Shown here piece by piece: positions 38,895-50,765 of a stretch of 64,000 nucleotides of DNA. Source of the DNA: Betaproteobacteria bacterium SCN2 (lineage in GTDB: Bacteria; Pseudomonadota; Gammaproteobacteria; Burkholderiales; Thiobacillaceae); NCBI GenBank assembly GCA_008923285.1, contig WBSG01000002.1, forward strand, positions 1 to 64,000. The letters run 5' to 3'. The stretch's first letter is position 1, and each line of letters opens with the position of its first letter. Position numbers and translations under genes: made by a program. The notes under the pieces were generated by a model, which worked only from the letters and a program-made list of their open reading frames with translations, did no database searches and had not been told where the DNA came from.

Positions 38895-39000
38895 ACTGAA
38901 ATCTTGCAAAGAGGCCAAGAGGACAGGAGGGGTGACTAAAAACGATTCGGGGAGTGAGGTTTTCTTCATGCCCTCATGTCCCCTTTGTTCAATCTTTCGC
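38895..39000. repeat. possible degenerate member of the intergenic palindrome family (D)
   Basis: Purine-rich left half (AAAGAGGCCAAGAGGACAGGAGG, about 38908-38930) and pyrimidine-rich right half (CATGCCCTCATGTCCCCTTTGTTC, 38967-38990) give a loose inverted repeat in the nadC-clpB gap. Pairing is only about two thirds, so the assignment is weak. Confidence 0.4.
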
Positions 39001-39027
39001 TTGAAAATCGCCCTGACTTCCCCACAT
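39000..39027 (+). promoter_or_regulatory. sigma-32 heat-shock promoter of clpB
   Basis: CTTGAAA (39000-39006), a 13-nt spacer, and CCCCACAT (39020-39027) match the sigma-32 consensus CTTGAAA-N13-15-CCCCATNT nearly perfectly. It lies 38 nt before the clpB ATG, so transcription would start near 39034. Confidence 0.85.
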
Positions 39028-39064
39028 TGGCAATAGTGTCAATTTTGATTGAAGGCGGGACCCC

Positions 39065-41659
<2,595 letters not shown>

Positions 41660-41674
41660 GCGGCGCGAAAACAG

Positions 41675-41703
41675 AAAAGGCGGGGATATTCCCCGCCTTT
41701 TTC
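41675..41703 (+). terminator. intrinsic terminator of clpB
   Basis: Perfect stem AAAAGGCGGGG/CCCCGCCTTTT with ATATT loop followed by T residues, 15 nt after the clpB stop. Confidence 0.9.
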
Positions 41704-41761
41704 ATGTCGGACGGGTGACGCCGCCCTAAAATCGAACCTTTCCTTGCCATAGCGAGCCGAT

Positions 41762-43501
41762 TTGCCCGTTTTTCGCCTGCTGTCCATGCTGTTCCTGGCC
41801 GCCGCATTGTGCGCGGGGCCGGTGTACGCGCTGACGGTCGAGGTCGAGGCGCCGGAGGATCTCAAGGCATTGCTCGATCAGCACCTGGATGCCGCGCGCG
41901 CCGCGCGCCTGGGCGAGGCGCTGGACGAATCCGAGGTCAGTCGCCTGCATGGCCTGAGCGAGGCCAGCGCACGCGGACTGCTGGCGACGGAAGGCTATTT
42001 TTCGCCGCGCATCGAGGGCAGCATGACGCGCGCGGGTGCAGACTGGACCCTGCGCTACACGATCACGCCGGGTCCGCGCACGCGTGTGCGGGCACTGAGA
42101 GTCGATTTCCTCGGCGCGCTGGCCGACGAACCCGAATCGAGGATGCGCGCCTGGGCCGAGCGTTCGTTCAGCCTGCGTCCCGACATGCCCTTTCGCCAGG
42201 CCGACTGGGATGCCGCCAAGTCCGCACTGCTGCGCCCGCTGCTGTCGGTGCGTTATCCGGCGGCGCGCATCGTCGCGAGCGAGGCACGCATCGACCCGGA
42301 GGCACGGGCGGCCGACCTCAACGTGACGGTCGACAGCGGGCCGGCGTTCTTCTATGGCATGCCCGTGATCAGCGGCGTGCAGCGCTATCCGGAATCCATC
42401 ATCCGCCACCTGAGCCCGATCAAGTCCGGCCAGCCTTACCGTCAGCAGGACCTGCTGGATTACCAGATGGCGCTGGAGGCGAGCGGCTATTACACGCATG
42501 CGACCGTGCGCATCGAGCCGGATCCCGAACAGGCAGCCGCGGTGCCGGTGCGCATCGAAGTGGTGGAGCGCCCGGAGAAGCGCTTCAGCATAGGCGCCGG
42601 CTACAGCACCGACACCGGGGCGCGGGTGCAGGGCGAGTGGCTCGCGCGCGACGTGGCCGAGCGCGGGCTGCGCCTGAAGCTGGATGCGCGCCTGGAAATG
42701 GCGCGGCAGTCCGGCGCGGCCGAACTCGCCTGGCCGCGCGACGCCCTGGGCTATGAAAACAGCCTCGGCGCCCAGCTCAAGCACGAGGACATCGAGGGGC
42801 AGGAAACCCGCGCCTGGCTGCTGGCGGCCAAGCGCAGCCAGGCGCGCGGCAACATCGAAACCACCATGGCCCTGCAATACCAGACCGAGGAACAGGAAAT
42901 CGGCGATGTGGTGAGCGCGCGCAACCAGGCGCTCACCGCGCACTACAGCTGGACCCGGCGCGAGGTGCCGGCGCGCGCCTTCTACCCGCGCAGCGGCCAT
43001 GTGTTGACGCTGCAGGCCGGCGCCGCCGCCGCGCCGCTGCTGTCCGACACCAGCTTCATCCGCCTGTACGGCAGGCATACCCAGTATTTCCGCGCCGGGG
43101 CGAAGGGCCGCCTGATCCTGCGCGGCGAGCTGGGTAGCGTGCTGGCGGACACGCGCGCCGGCATCCCCACGGATTTCCTGTTCCGCGCCGGCGGCGACAA
43201 CTCGGTGCGCGGCTATGCCTACCAGAGCCTCGGGCGCACGCTCGAGGGCGGCACGGCTTCGGTGCGCTACCTCGCCACCGGCAGCGTGGAGTACAACCAT
43301 TTCTTCGAAGGCAACTGGGGCATGGCCGTGTTCGTCGACGCCGGCGACGCCGCCGACAGCCCGGGCAGCCTGTCGCCGGTGTTCGGCTATGGCGTGGGCG
43401 CGCGCTACCGCTCGCCGGTGGGGCCGATCAATCTCGACCTCGCCTATGGCGAGGAAGTCGACGAGTTCCGCCTGCATTTCTCGCTCGGGGTGTCGTTTTG
43501 A
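41762..43501 (+). CDS. tamA: translocation and assembly module outer-membrane protein TamA
   Basis: A 579-residue Omp85-family protein. Signal peptide to ~residue 24 (ending PVYALT), three POTRA domains at ~25-270, and a 16-stranded beta barrel at ~280-579 ending in the outer-membrane signature with terminal Phe (FSLGVSF). The RGY motif of the Omp85 L6 loop is present as NSVRGYAYQSLG. TamA works with TamB to place certain outer-membrane proteins and to carry phospholipids outward. The only start that leaves a full signal peptide is a TTG at 41762; ATG at 41786 would cut it. Overlaps tamB (TTGA). Confidence 0.93.
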   Translation: MPVFRLLSMLFLAAALCAGPVYALTVEVEAPEDLKALLDQHLDAARAARLGEALDESEVSRLHGLSEASARGLLATEGYFSPRIEGSMTRAGADWTLRYTITPGPRTRVRALRVDFLGALADEPESRMRAWAERSFSLRPDMPFRQADWDAAKSALLRPLLSVRYPAARIVASEARIDPEARAADLNVTVDSGPAFFYGMPVISGVQRYPESIIRHLSPIKSGQPYRQQDLLDYQMALEASGYYTHATVRIEPDPEQAAAVPVRIEVVERPEKRFSIGAGYSTDTGARVQGEWLARDVAERGLRLKLDARLEMARQSGAAELAWPRDALGYENSLGAQLKHEDIEGQETRAWLLAAKRSQARGNIETTMALQYQTEEQEIGDVVSARNQALTAHYSWTRREVPARAFYPRSGHVLTLQAGAAAAPLLSDTSFIRLYGRHTQYFRAGAKGRLILRGELGSVLADTRAGIPTDFLFRAGGDNSVRGYAYQSLGRTLEGGTASVRYLATGSVEYNHFFEGNWGMAVFVDAGDAADSPGSLSPVFGYGVGARYRSPVGPINLDLAYGEEVDEFRLHFSLGVSF

Positions 43502-46500
43502 GGCGCACCGCGAGGCGGCTGGCCTACCTGCTGGCGGCGCTGCTTCTGCCGGTCGCCGTCGCGGCCTGGCTGGCTTTCACTGCGACGGGCTTCCGCCTGC
43601 TGGCCGCTGCAGCCGATGCGGCAGGCGGCGAGCGCCTGAGCATCGATGGCATCGACGGCCACCTCGGGGCGCCGCTTTCCATCGGCAGGCTGGTCTACAA
43701 CGACGGCTACAAGCGCTTCGAACTGGAAAGCCTTCGCTTCGAGTGGCACCCGCGCGCGCTGTGGCAAGGGCGCATCGAGGTCGATCTGCTTGCCGTGCAG
43801 ACGCTGCGGGTCACCGAACTGAAGCCTGATCCTGCCCCGGCCCGCCGGCCCGACAGCCTGCGCCTGCCCTTCGCTCTGCAGGTGCGCAGGTTCGACCTGG
43901 CGCGCCTCGACATCGGCGGCGGCGAAAGCCGCCTCGTCTTGCGCACGCTGCGCGCGCGGCTCGACGACGACGGCGAGCGCTACGCATTGAGCGACGCCTC
44001 GGCCAGTACGCCGTGGGCCGATGTGAGCGGGCGGCTGGAAATCGGCAAGGATGCGCCCTTCAATCTGAGCGCACGCTTCGATGCCGCCCGGCAGGGCCCT
44101 CTGCCGGTGACGGCGCAGATGGACCTGGCGGGAGAGCTGGCCGAAATCCGCTTCAACCTGGAGGCCGGCGCCGAAGCCATGCGCCTGCTTGCCAGCGGCG
44201 TGCTTGCGCCGTTCGCGTCGGTCCGCCTGCCGCGGCTGATGGTGGCGGGCGAGGGTATCGACCCGCGCCAGTTCGTGCCGGCGGCGCCCGGCGCCGATCT
44301 CGCCTTCGCCGGCGTGTTCGAAGGCCAGGCGGGCGAACGGCTGCTTGGCAACTTCAGCCTCGTCAACCGCCTGCCCGGGCGCATCGACCAGCAGCGCCTG
44401 CCGCTGGTGGACCTAGCCGGCGCCGTGCTGGGCGATCTGCAGCAGGCGGATTTCAGCGATCTCGCCATCAATCTGGGCAAGGCCGGAAGCTTCGGTGGCG
44501 AAGGACAGTGGCGCGATGGGAACCTGGATCTCAGGCTTTCCAGCCCGCGCCTCGATCTTGCCGGCTTGCATGGCGACCTCCATGCCACGCGCCTGCGCAC
44601 CGTGCTGCGGCTGACGGGCAACGCCGCAGGCCAAAAGCTTGCCGGCGAGGTGCAGGAAAGCTGGGGCGAGGGCCGTTTCGCGCTCGTGCATGGCGCCGGC
44701 ACGCTGCGCCTCGAGGAGGCGAGCTTTGCCGGCCAGGCCGGTCGCCTCGAAGCGCACGGTTTGCTGCAACTCGATGCCAGCCGGGAATTTTCCGCCGGCT
44801 TCGAGGCGACCCGGATCAACCCCGCGCGCTTTGGCAGATTCCCGGTCGCACGGCTCAATGCCAGGGGCGAGGCGAGCGGAGCGCTGGCGCCGCAGCTGCG
44901 CGTCAACCTCGACTTCAGCCTGCCGCCTGGCGAACTCGATGGTCGGCCAGTCGGCGGCCGCGGCAAGCTGCGCATCGAAAACCGCCATGTCGCGGATGCG
45001 GACGTGGATCTCGATCTCGCCGGCAATACCGCGAAACTCAAGGGGGCCTACGGCCGCGCCGGCGACCGCCTGACCTGGAACATCGACGCGCCGGCGCTGG
45101 CCCGCCTCAGGCTGGGCCTGGGCGGGCGGCTCGCCAGCCAGGGCAGTCTCGGCGGCGATCCGCGCCAGCCGCAGATCGAGGGCACGCTGACGGCGCGCGA
45201 CCTGCGCCTGCCTGGCGGACTCGCCGCCGGCGTGCTCGACCTGGAACTCGACATGCAGGCTGCCGCCGACGGCATCTTCAGCGGCCGCCTGGACGGACGC
45301 GAGATCACGCTGGCGGGCCGGCATCTGGACCGGGTGCGCGCCACTGCGCAGGGACGCCGCAATGCCCACGGTCTCGCCCTGGAGGCCGCTTCGCCCGAGT
45401 GGCGGTTCGATGCAGTGCTGTCCGGCGGGCTCGACCCGGCGCTGGTCTGGCGCGGGCGCGCCGAACAGGCCAGGCTGCAGGGCGAATGGCCGATGCAACT
45501 GCTCGTCCCGGCCCGGCTCGAACTGTCGCGCGCGCGGCAGCAGGCGAGCGATCTCGCCCTGTCTGTTGCCGGTGGCCAGTTGAAGATCGGGCATTTCAGC
45601 CGCGATGCCGGCGGGCTCGCCAGCCAGGGCAGCCTGAGCCGCTTGCCGCTGGCGCCCGCGCTCGCGTTGCTGCAGGCGCCGCCGCCCCTCAGCACCGATC
45701 TCAGGGTCGATGGCGAATGGGAGCTGCGCGTTGGCGACACGCTCGACGGCCAGCTGCGCCTGCGCCGGCAGTCGGGCGATGTGCGCCTTGCCGATCCTGC
45801 GCTCGATCTTGGCCTCAGCGCGCTCACGCTCGAACTCGATGCGGCGGCCAGTCGCGTCACCGCGCGCATCGAGGCGGCCAGCCGCGAAGCCGGCCGCCTG
45901 CAGGCAGACGGTCAGGCCGTGCTGATGCGCGAGGGAATGGGCTTCACGCTGCCGCGCAGCGCGCCGCTTGCATGGACGGCGAAGCTGGACGTGCCCGACC
46001 TGCGCCTGATCCGGCCGCTGCTGCCGGTGGGCGTGCGCATGGATGCCCGCGTCGACGCGCAACTCGAAGGCCGCGGCAGCCTTGCTGCGCCGCGCATCGA
46101 TGGCCGCATCGCGGCGCGGGCAATCCGCTTCGCCATGCCCGAGGAAGGCATTTCGATTGCCGACGGCAGCCTCGATCTCGTTCTCGACGGCGATCGCGTG
46201 CGCGTTGCACAGGGCGTGCTGCGCGGGCAGAACGGACGCATTGCCCTCAGTGGCGAAGCCGAACTCAGGGACCCGCAGGCAGGCTTGACGCTGGATTTTG
46301 AAAAGTTCTCCGTCACCAACCGCAGCGACCGGCGCGTGTCGGTGTCTGGGGTGACCCGTCTCGCCGTCAGCCAGAAACGGCTGCGCCTCGAAGGCGAACT
46401 TACCGCCGACCGCGCCCGCATCGAAATGCCGGAAGCGGGCCGCCCAGAGCTTTCCGAAGACGTGGTGGTGGCGGGCCAGGCGCCGCGCGAAAAATCCGCA

Positions 46501-47223
46501 GCCAGACGCATACCCCTCGAACTCGACCTCAAGCTCGGCCTGGGCGATGACTTCCTGTTCAAGGGCGCCGGGCTCGACGCCCGTCTGGGCGGCCAGCTCC
46601 GGGTATACGCCCGAAATGCCGCGCTGTACGGGGAAGGCCGCATCCAGGCCGAACGCGGCCATTATTCCGCCTACGCCCAGCGCCTGGAAATCGAGCGCGG
46701 CGTGCTGAGCTTTGCCGGCCCCATCGGCAATCCGGCGCTGGACGTGCTGGCGGTGCGCAAGACGCCGACAGTGAAGGCCGGCGTGCAGGTGCGCGGCACC
46801 GTGCAGCGGCCGCTGGTGACGCTGTATTCCGAGCCGCCGCTGCCGGATACCGAGAAGCTCGCCTGGCTGGTGCTGGGCCATGGCCTCGAAGGCGGCGGAC
46901 AGCAGGAGTTCGCCCTGCTGCAGCTGGCGGCCGGCGCGCTGCTGAGCCAGGCCGAATCGGCCAGCGTGCAGGCGCAGCTCGCCGGTGCGCTCGGCCTGGA
47001 CAGTTTCGAGGTGCGTGCGGGCGAGGGAGAGAATCTCGCCGGTACCGTGGTCAGCGTCGGCAGGCGACTGTCGTCGCGCGCCAGCCTGTCCTACGAACAG
47101 GGGCTGGACGGTCTCAACCAGGCGGTCAAGGTGATGTACCAGTTGTCGCCGCACGTGCGCGTGGAGGCGAGGGCGGGGCAGCCCAACAGTTTCGACGTGT
47201 TCTACACGCGGGAATTCGATTGA
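43498..47223 (+). CDS. tamB: translocation and assembly module inner-membrane protein TamB
   Basis: A 1241-residue AsmA/TamB protein. Single N-terminal transmembrane anchor (LAYLLAALLLPVAVAAWLAF, ~8-27), a very long beta-groove of repeating short strands in the periplasm, and the C-terminal DUF490 domain ending FDVFYTREFD, which docks on TamA. Start is a TTG at 43498 that overlaps the tamA stop (TTGA), so both genes of the module use TTG. Strongly biased to Ala, Arg, Leu and Gly, as in GC-rich relatives. Translational coupling would keep TamA and TamB in proportion. Confidence 0.93.
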   Translation: MRRTARRLAYLLAALLLPVAVAAWLAFTATGFRLLAAAADAAGGERLSIDGIDGHLGAPLSIGRLVYNDGYKRFELESLRFEWHPRALWQGRIEVDLLAVQTLRVTELKPDPAPARRPDSLRLPFALQVRRFDLARLDIGGGESRLVLRTLRARLDDDGERYALSDASASTPWADVSGRLEIGKDAPFNLSARFDAARQGPLPVTAQMDLAGELAEIRFNLEAGAEAMRLLASGVLAPFASVRLPRLMVAGEGIDPRQFVPAAPGADLAFAGVFEGQAGERLLGNFSLVNRLPGRIDQQRLPLVDLAGAVLGDLQQADFSDLAINLGKAGSFGGEGQWRDGNLDLRLSSPRLDLAGLHGDLHATRLRTVLRLTGNAAGQKLAGEVQESWGEGRFALVHGAGTLRLEEASFAGQAGRLEAHGLLQLDASREFSAGFEATRINPARFGRFPVARLNARGEASGALAPQLRVNLDFSLPPGELDGRPVGGRGKLRIENRHVADADVDLDLAGNTAKLKGAYGRAGDRLTWNIDAPALARLRLGLGGRLASQGSLGGDPRQPQIEGTLTARDLRLPGGLAAGVLDLELDMQAAADGIFSGRLDGREITLAGRHLDRVRATAQGRRNAHGLALEAASPEWRFDAVLSGGLDPALVWRGRAEQARLQGEWPMQLLVPARLELSRARQQASDLALSVAGGQLKIGHFSRDAGGLASQGSLSRLPLAPALALLQAPPPLSTDLRVDGEWELRVGDTLDGQLRLRRQSGDVRLADPALDLGLSALTLELDAAASRVTARIEAASREAGRLQADGQAVLMREGMGFTLPRSAPLAWTAKLDVPDLRLIRPLLPVGVRMDARVDAQLEGRGSLAAPRIDGRIAARAIRFAMPEEGISIADGSLDLVLDGDRVRVAQGVLRGQNGRIALSGEAELRDPQAGLTLDFEKFSVTNRSDRRVSVSGVTRLAVSQKRLRLEGELTADRARIEMPEAGRPELSEDVVVAGQAPREKSAARRIPLELDLKLGLGDDFLFKGAGLDARLGGQLRVYARNAALYGEGRIQAERGHYSAYAQRLEIERGVLSFAGPIGNPALDVLAVRKTPTVKAGVQVRGTVQRPLVTLYSEPPLPDTEKLAWLVLGHGLEGGGQQEFALLQLAAGALLSQAESASVQAQLAGALGLDSFEVRAGEGENLAGTVVSVGRRLSSRASLSYEQGLDGLNQAVKVMYQLSPHVRVEARAGQPNSFDVFYTREFD

Positions 47224-47261
47224 GGTCCGCGTGACGGCAGCCCGCTCAAGGGCTGCATGGT

Positions 47262-47987
47262 TCAGATGTCGCCGTTGGCGGCGGCGCGCATCATCTCGTC
47301 CATCTTGGTACGGATGTCGGCGATGCCCTGGCGCAATTCTGGTGTGAGGCCGAGCGACTGGCCGGCGGCGTCGAGCCAGGTGAAATCCCAGTCCAGGGTG
47401 AGGACCCAGATGTTCTTCTGCGCGTCTTCCATGATGGCGATGCGGCAGGGCAGGAATACCACCATTTCCGGCACGATCTTCAACAGGTCGCGGGCAATGG
47501 CGATGTCGCAGAAGCTGAACACCTCCACGCGCGGCGCGCTGTCGTCGCCGAGCACGGCGCGGAAGTCCTTCCATATCAGGTTCTCGCCGACGAACTTGAA
47601 GTTGAGCCGGTTCGCGCGCAGCTTGAGCGACTGCACCGCCTCGTCGAAACTGACGCCGGGCCGCACCGGGTACTTGAGCACCATGTAGTTGAGGGCCTCG
47701 CGCGCATCCAACTGCATCATGCCGGCCATCATCGGCATGGCCATTTGCAGGTAGCGCTTTCTTTCTTCGGCGGTGATGACGCGGCTCATCTGGTAATCGC
47801 GCTGCGGCGGCATCGCGTCCTGCTGCATGATCACCGGGCCGTAGGGCGTCTGCATGGGGGCGATCCAGCCACCCTGCCGGGTGGAGGGCGGCGCATCGGC
47901 CGCTGCGGGTTGCGTCGCGGGCGCGGGTTCCGCGGCGAGCAGGGCTGCCGGAAGCAGCAGGGCCGTCAGCAAGGCAAGCGTTTTCAT
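47262..47987 (-). CDS. DUF302 domain secreted protein
   Basis: A 241-residue protein with signal peptide (residues 1-18, LLTALLLPAALLAAE). The N-terminal mature part is Pro/Ala-rich (~20-45) and Met/Gln-rich (MPMMAGMMQLD near 85). Residues ~110-215 form the DUF302 domain (VSFDEAVQSLKLRANRLNF ... VFSFCDIAIARDLL ... FLPCRIAIME), with two cysteines. AGGAGA 6-7 nt upstream supports the start at 47987. Function of DUF302 is not known; heme or phosphate-related roles have been suggested for some. It is the last gene after the hybrid kinase on the minus strand. Confidence 0.8.
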   Translation of the reverse strand: MKTLALLTALLLPAALLAAEPAPATQPAAADAPPSTRQGGWIAPMQTPYGPVIMQQDAMPPQRDYQMSRVITAEERKRYLQMAMPMMAGMMQLDAREALNYMVLKYPVRPGVSFDEAVQSLKLRANRLNFKFVGENLIWKDFRAVLGDDSAPRVEVFSFCDIAIARDLLKIVPEMVVFLPCRIAIMEDAQKNIWVLTLDWDFTWLDAAGQSLGLTPELRQGIADIRTKMDEMMRAAANGDI

Positions 47988-48061
47988 GTATGTCTCCTGG
48001 CCTGCAGCCGGTGAGGCTTGTGCAGTGGTTTGCTGAATCCTAGGAACAGGCAGCGGCTGCG

Positions 48062-50662
48062 TCAATCCGCGGCGTGCTCGACGGGCAAGCTGTCCAGAAA
48101 GTTGCGCAGACGCAGGTACTCCGCCTGCACGTCGTCGAGCAAGGCCTCGACCTCGGCCCAGCGGGACTCGGCGAACGCCTTCTCCAGCTGGGTCGCCGCC
48201 TGGAACATCAGTTCGGCGGAAACGGATGCGGCCGCGCCGCGCAGGCCGTGGGCCTCGCGCTTGCCCAGGGCGGCATCGCGGTTGTCCCAGGCGGTTTGCA
48301 GCGCATCCAGCGAGGCTTCCGTGGTTTGCAGGAACAGCTGCAGCATTTCTTCCTGCAGCCGGTCCTGGCTGGCCAGCTTGTGCACATTGATGGGCGGCGG
48401 CATTTCGATGGCCGAGCCGGGCAGCCAGCGCGACAGCACTGAAATCAGCGCGGCCTCCTCGTAGGGCTTGGTCAGGTAATCGTTCATGCCGGCGCGGAAG
48501 CACTGCTCGCGGAACTCGTCGCCGGCCTGCGCCGACAGCGCGACGATGGGCACCTGCGCGGTCTTGCCCGGCAGCGCGCGGATGGCGCGGGTGGCGGCAA
48601 AGCCGTCCATTTCCGGCATCTGCCAGTCCATCAGCACCAGGTCCCAGGATTCATCGCGCATCCGCTCGACGGCGGCGCGGCCGTTGTTGACGATGCTGGG
48701 TTCGAGGCCGAGCGCCGTCAGCTGGTAGGACAGCACCTTCTGGTTGACCGGATGGTCCTCGGCCACCAGCACCCGGCCCCTGAAGCGCTCGTTCCGGACC
48801 GCTGCCATGGAAACCGGCTCGGCACCCGGCGGCGCCGGCTGGTGGGGCAGTTCGAGCCAGAACAGCGCGCCGTTCACGGCGCCCGGCGGCGGGCTTTGCA
48901 CGCCGATGTCGCCGCCCATGAGTTCGGTCAGCTTGCGGCAGATCGCCAGCCCGAGGCCAGTGCCGCCGTAATGGCGGGTGGTGGAGGTATCGCCCTGGGA
49001 AAAGGCGCTGAACAGCTGGGCCTTGGCCTCGGGCACGATGCCCACGCCTTCGTCGCGCACCTCGATGCGCATCTTCTGTCCGCCTGCATCCAGGCTGGCA
49101 GTGATGCCGATGCTGCCGCGCGAGGTGAATTTGATCGCGTTGTCCACCAGGTTGAGCAGGATCTGGCGCAGCCGGTGCGGGTCGCCCAGCACCGTTTCCT
49201 GCAGGCCCGGCGAGATGCTCATGTCGAGGTTGAGGGATTTTTCCAGCATGCGCGGCCGGTACAGATCGGCCACGCTGTGCACCAGCTGCGCGGGCACGTA
49301 GGGGATGTTTTCGACCGTGAGCTTGCCGGCCTCGATCTTGGAAAAGTCGAGGATGTCGTTGATGACCGTCAGCAGGCCTTGTGCGGATTGCCGCAGGGTG
49401 AGGGCATATTCGCGCTGGATGCCGGTCAGCGGCTCGCGCATCAGCAGGTCGGCCATGCCCATGATGCCGTGCATGGGCGTGCGGATCTCGTGACTGACGT
49501 TGGCGATGAACTCGTTCTTGGCCCGCGCCGCCGCCAGCGCGGCGTCACGCGCGGCCTTCAGTTCGGCCTCGGCCTCCTTGCGCTCGGAAATGTCGTGCAT
49601 GATCGCCTGGATCACCGGGCGCCCTTCCAGTTGCATGGCATGCAGGGCGATTTCCGAGGGGAACAGGCTGCCGTCGTTGCGGCGGCCGATCCATTCCAGG
49701 AATGCGTGGCCGTCCCTGCGTGCCTGCTCGATGTGGCGCATGGCGTAGGGGACGGCAGGCTCGCCGCCAGGCTGCAGGTAGGCGCCGAGGTCGGAAATCT
49801 TCTTGCCGCGGAATTCCTCCACGGCCTGCATGCCGAACATTTCCAGCGTGGCCGGGTTGCAGTCGATGAAACCTTTTTCACCGAGGATGACCACCGCATC
49901 GGTGTTGGATTCGAACAGGGTCTGGAACTTGAGCTTCTCGTTGTCGAGCAGGCTGGTTTGCGCGGCCACTCTGCGCGAAACCGCCAGCGCCACTGCGCCG
50001 ACCAGGATGGCGGCGATGATGCCGAGAACGAGGATGAAGTTGCGCGTCGCCGAATAGGCGGCGTAGGTCTTGATCAACGCCACCTCGTTGGCCTCGCGCT
50101 GCAGCCGCGCCATTTCGTCGAGCGCCGCGACCAGCTTGTTCTGCAGCGGATTGGCCTGTTCCTGCAGCAGGGTGAGGGCGCCGTAGTTGTTCTGGTCCAT
50201 GGCCGAGCTGATCACTTCGAACATGACCGGCTGGTTCACGCGGGTGATCTCGTCCACCTTGGCCATCAGTTCCTTCTCGTGCGCCGTTTCCTGCATCTCG
50301 ATCAGGGTGACGCGGTCCTTCGAATAGCGCTCGCCCAGTTCCAGGAACCGCTGGAACAGCTCGTCTTTTTCCCAAGAGTCGATGGAAACCACGATATGGT
50401 GCATGATTACCGCGCGGTCACGCAGCGTGTCGCGCATGCGGCTGGCCAGGCTGGCCTTGACGTTGTTGACCGTCACTACATGCTCGAGCTGGCGGTTGAT
50501 GTGGGCCATCTGCGACACCGACAGCACGATCACGCCGAGCAGCAGCAGCATCGACAGGGCGAAGCCCAGGCCGATGTTGAGCATGAGCTGGCGTCTGGGC
50601 TGGGCGGTCATGCGGATAGCGTTCTCGAGTAGTCCATGGTGCGTGTGCAGGAAAGCCGGCAT
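48062..50662 (-). CDS. hybrid sensor histidine kinase with REC and HPt domains
   Basis: An 866-residue BarA-like hybrid kinase. N-terminal transmembrane helix (~27-50), a four-helix periplasmic sensor (~50-200), second transmembrane helix (~208-228), PAS domain (~245-365), HisKA with the phosphorylation His in NVSHEIRTPMHG (~395-406), HATPase with LLNLVDNAIKF, GVGIVPEAKAQLF and GGTGLGLAICR, a receiver with Asp in DLVLMDWQMPEMDG, and a C-terminal HPt with His in EAHGLRGAAAS. A full intramolecular phosphorelay is therefore possible. The start at 50662 is uncertain; ATG at 50611 (MTAQPRR) is the alternative. Confidence 0.92.
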   Translation of the reverse strand: MPAFLHTHHGLLENAIRMTAQPRRQLMLNIGLGFALSMLLLLGVIVLSVSQMAHINRQLEHVVTVNNVKASLASRMRDTLRDRAVIMHHIVVSIDSWEKDELFQRFLELGERYSKDRVTLIEMQETAHEKELMAKVDEITRVNQPVMFEVISSAMDQNNYGALTLLQEQANPLQNKLVAALDEMARLQREANEVALIKTYAAYSATRNFILVLGIIAAILVGAVALAVSRRVAAQTSLLDNEKLKFQTLFESNTDAVVILGEKGFIDCNPATLEMFGMQAVEEFRGKKISDLGAYLQPGGEPAVPYAMRHIEQARRDGHAFLEWIGRRNDGSLFPSEIALHAMQLEGRPVIQAIMHDISERKEAEAELKAARDAALAAARAKNEFIANVSHEIRTPMHGIMGMADLLMREPLTGIQREYALTLRQSAQGLLTVINDILDFSKIEAGKLTVENIPYVPAQLVHSVADLYRPRMLEKSLNLDMSISPGLQETVLGDPHRLRQILLNLVDNAIKFTSRGSIGITASLDAGGQKMRIEVRDEGVGIVPEAKAQLFSAFSQGDTSTTRHYGGTGLGLAICRKLTELMGGDIGVQSPPPGAVNGALFWLELPHQPAPPGAEPVSMAAVRNERFRGRVLVAEDHPVNQKVLSYQLTALGLEPSIVNNGRAAVERMRDESWDLVLMDWQMPEMDGFAATRAIRALPGKTAQVPIVALSAQAGDEFREQCFRAGMNDYLTKPYEEAALISVLSRWLPGSAIEMPPPINVHKLASQDRLQEEMLQLFLQTTEASLDALQTAWDNRDAALGKREAHGLRGAAASVSAELMFQAATQLEKAFAESRWAEVEALLDDVQAEYLRLRNFLDSLPVEHAAD

Positions 50663-50765
50663 AAACAGAAGGGTGCGGCTATTTTCCTCTTTTTTTTCGT
50701 CCGTGGTCTGCCGTGCGGCGCCCCCCCCTACTCCTGCTGCGCATGCCGCTGCCGGCAGGTGTTCG

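Noticed and set aside
44413-47574. Antisense open frame of over 1000 codons opposite tamB
   Set aside because: No known motifs, His/Arg/Gln-rich shadow composition; tamB on the plus strand fits the family from end to end.
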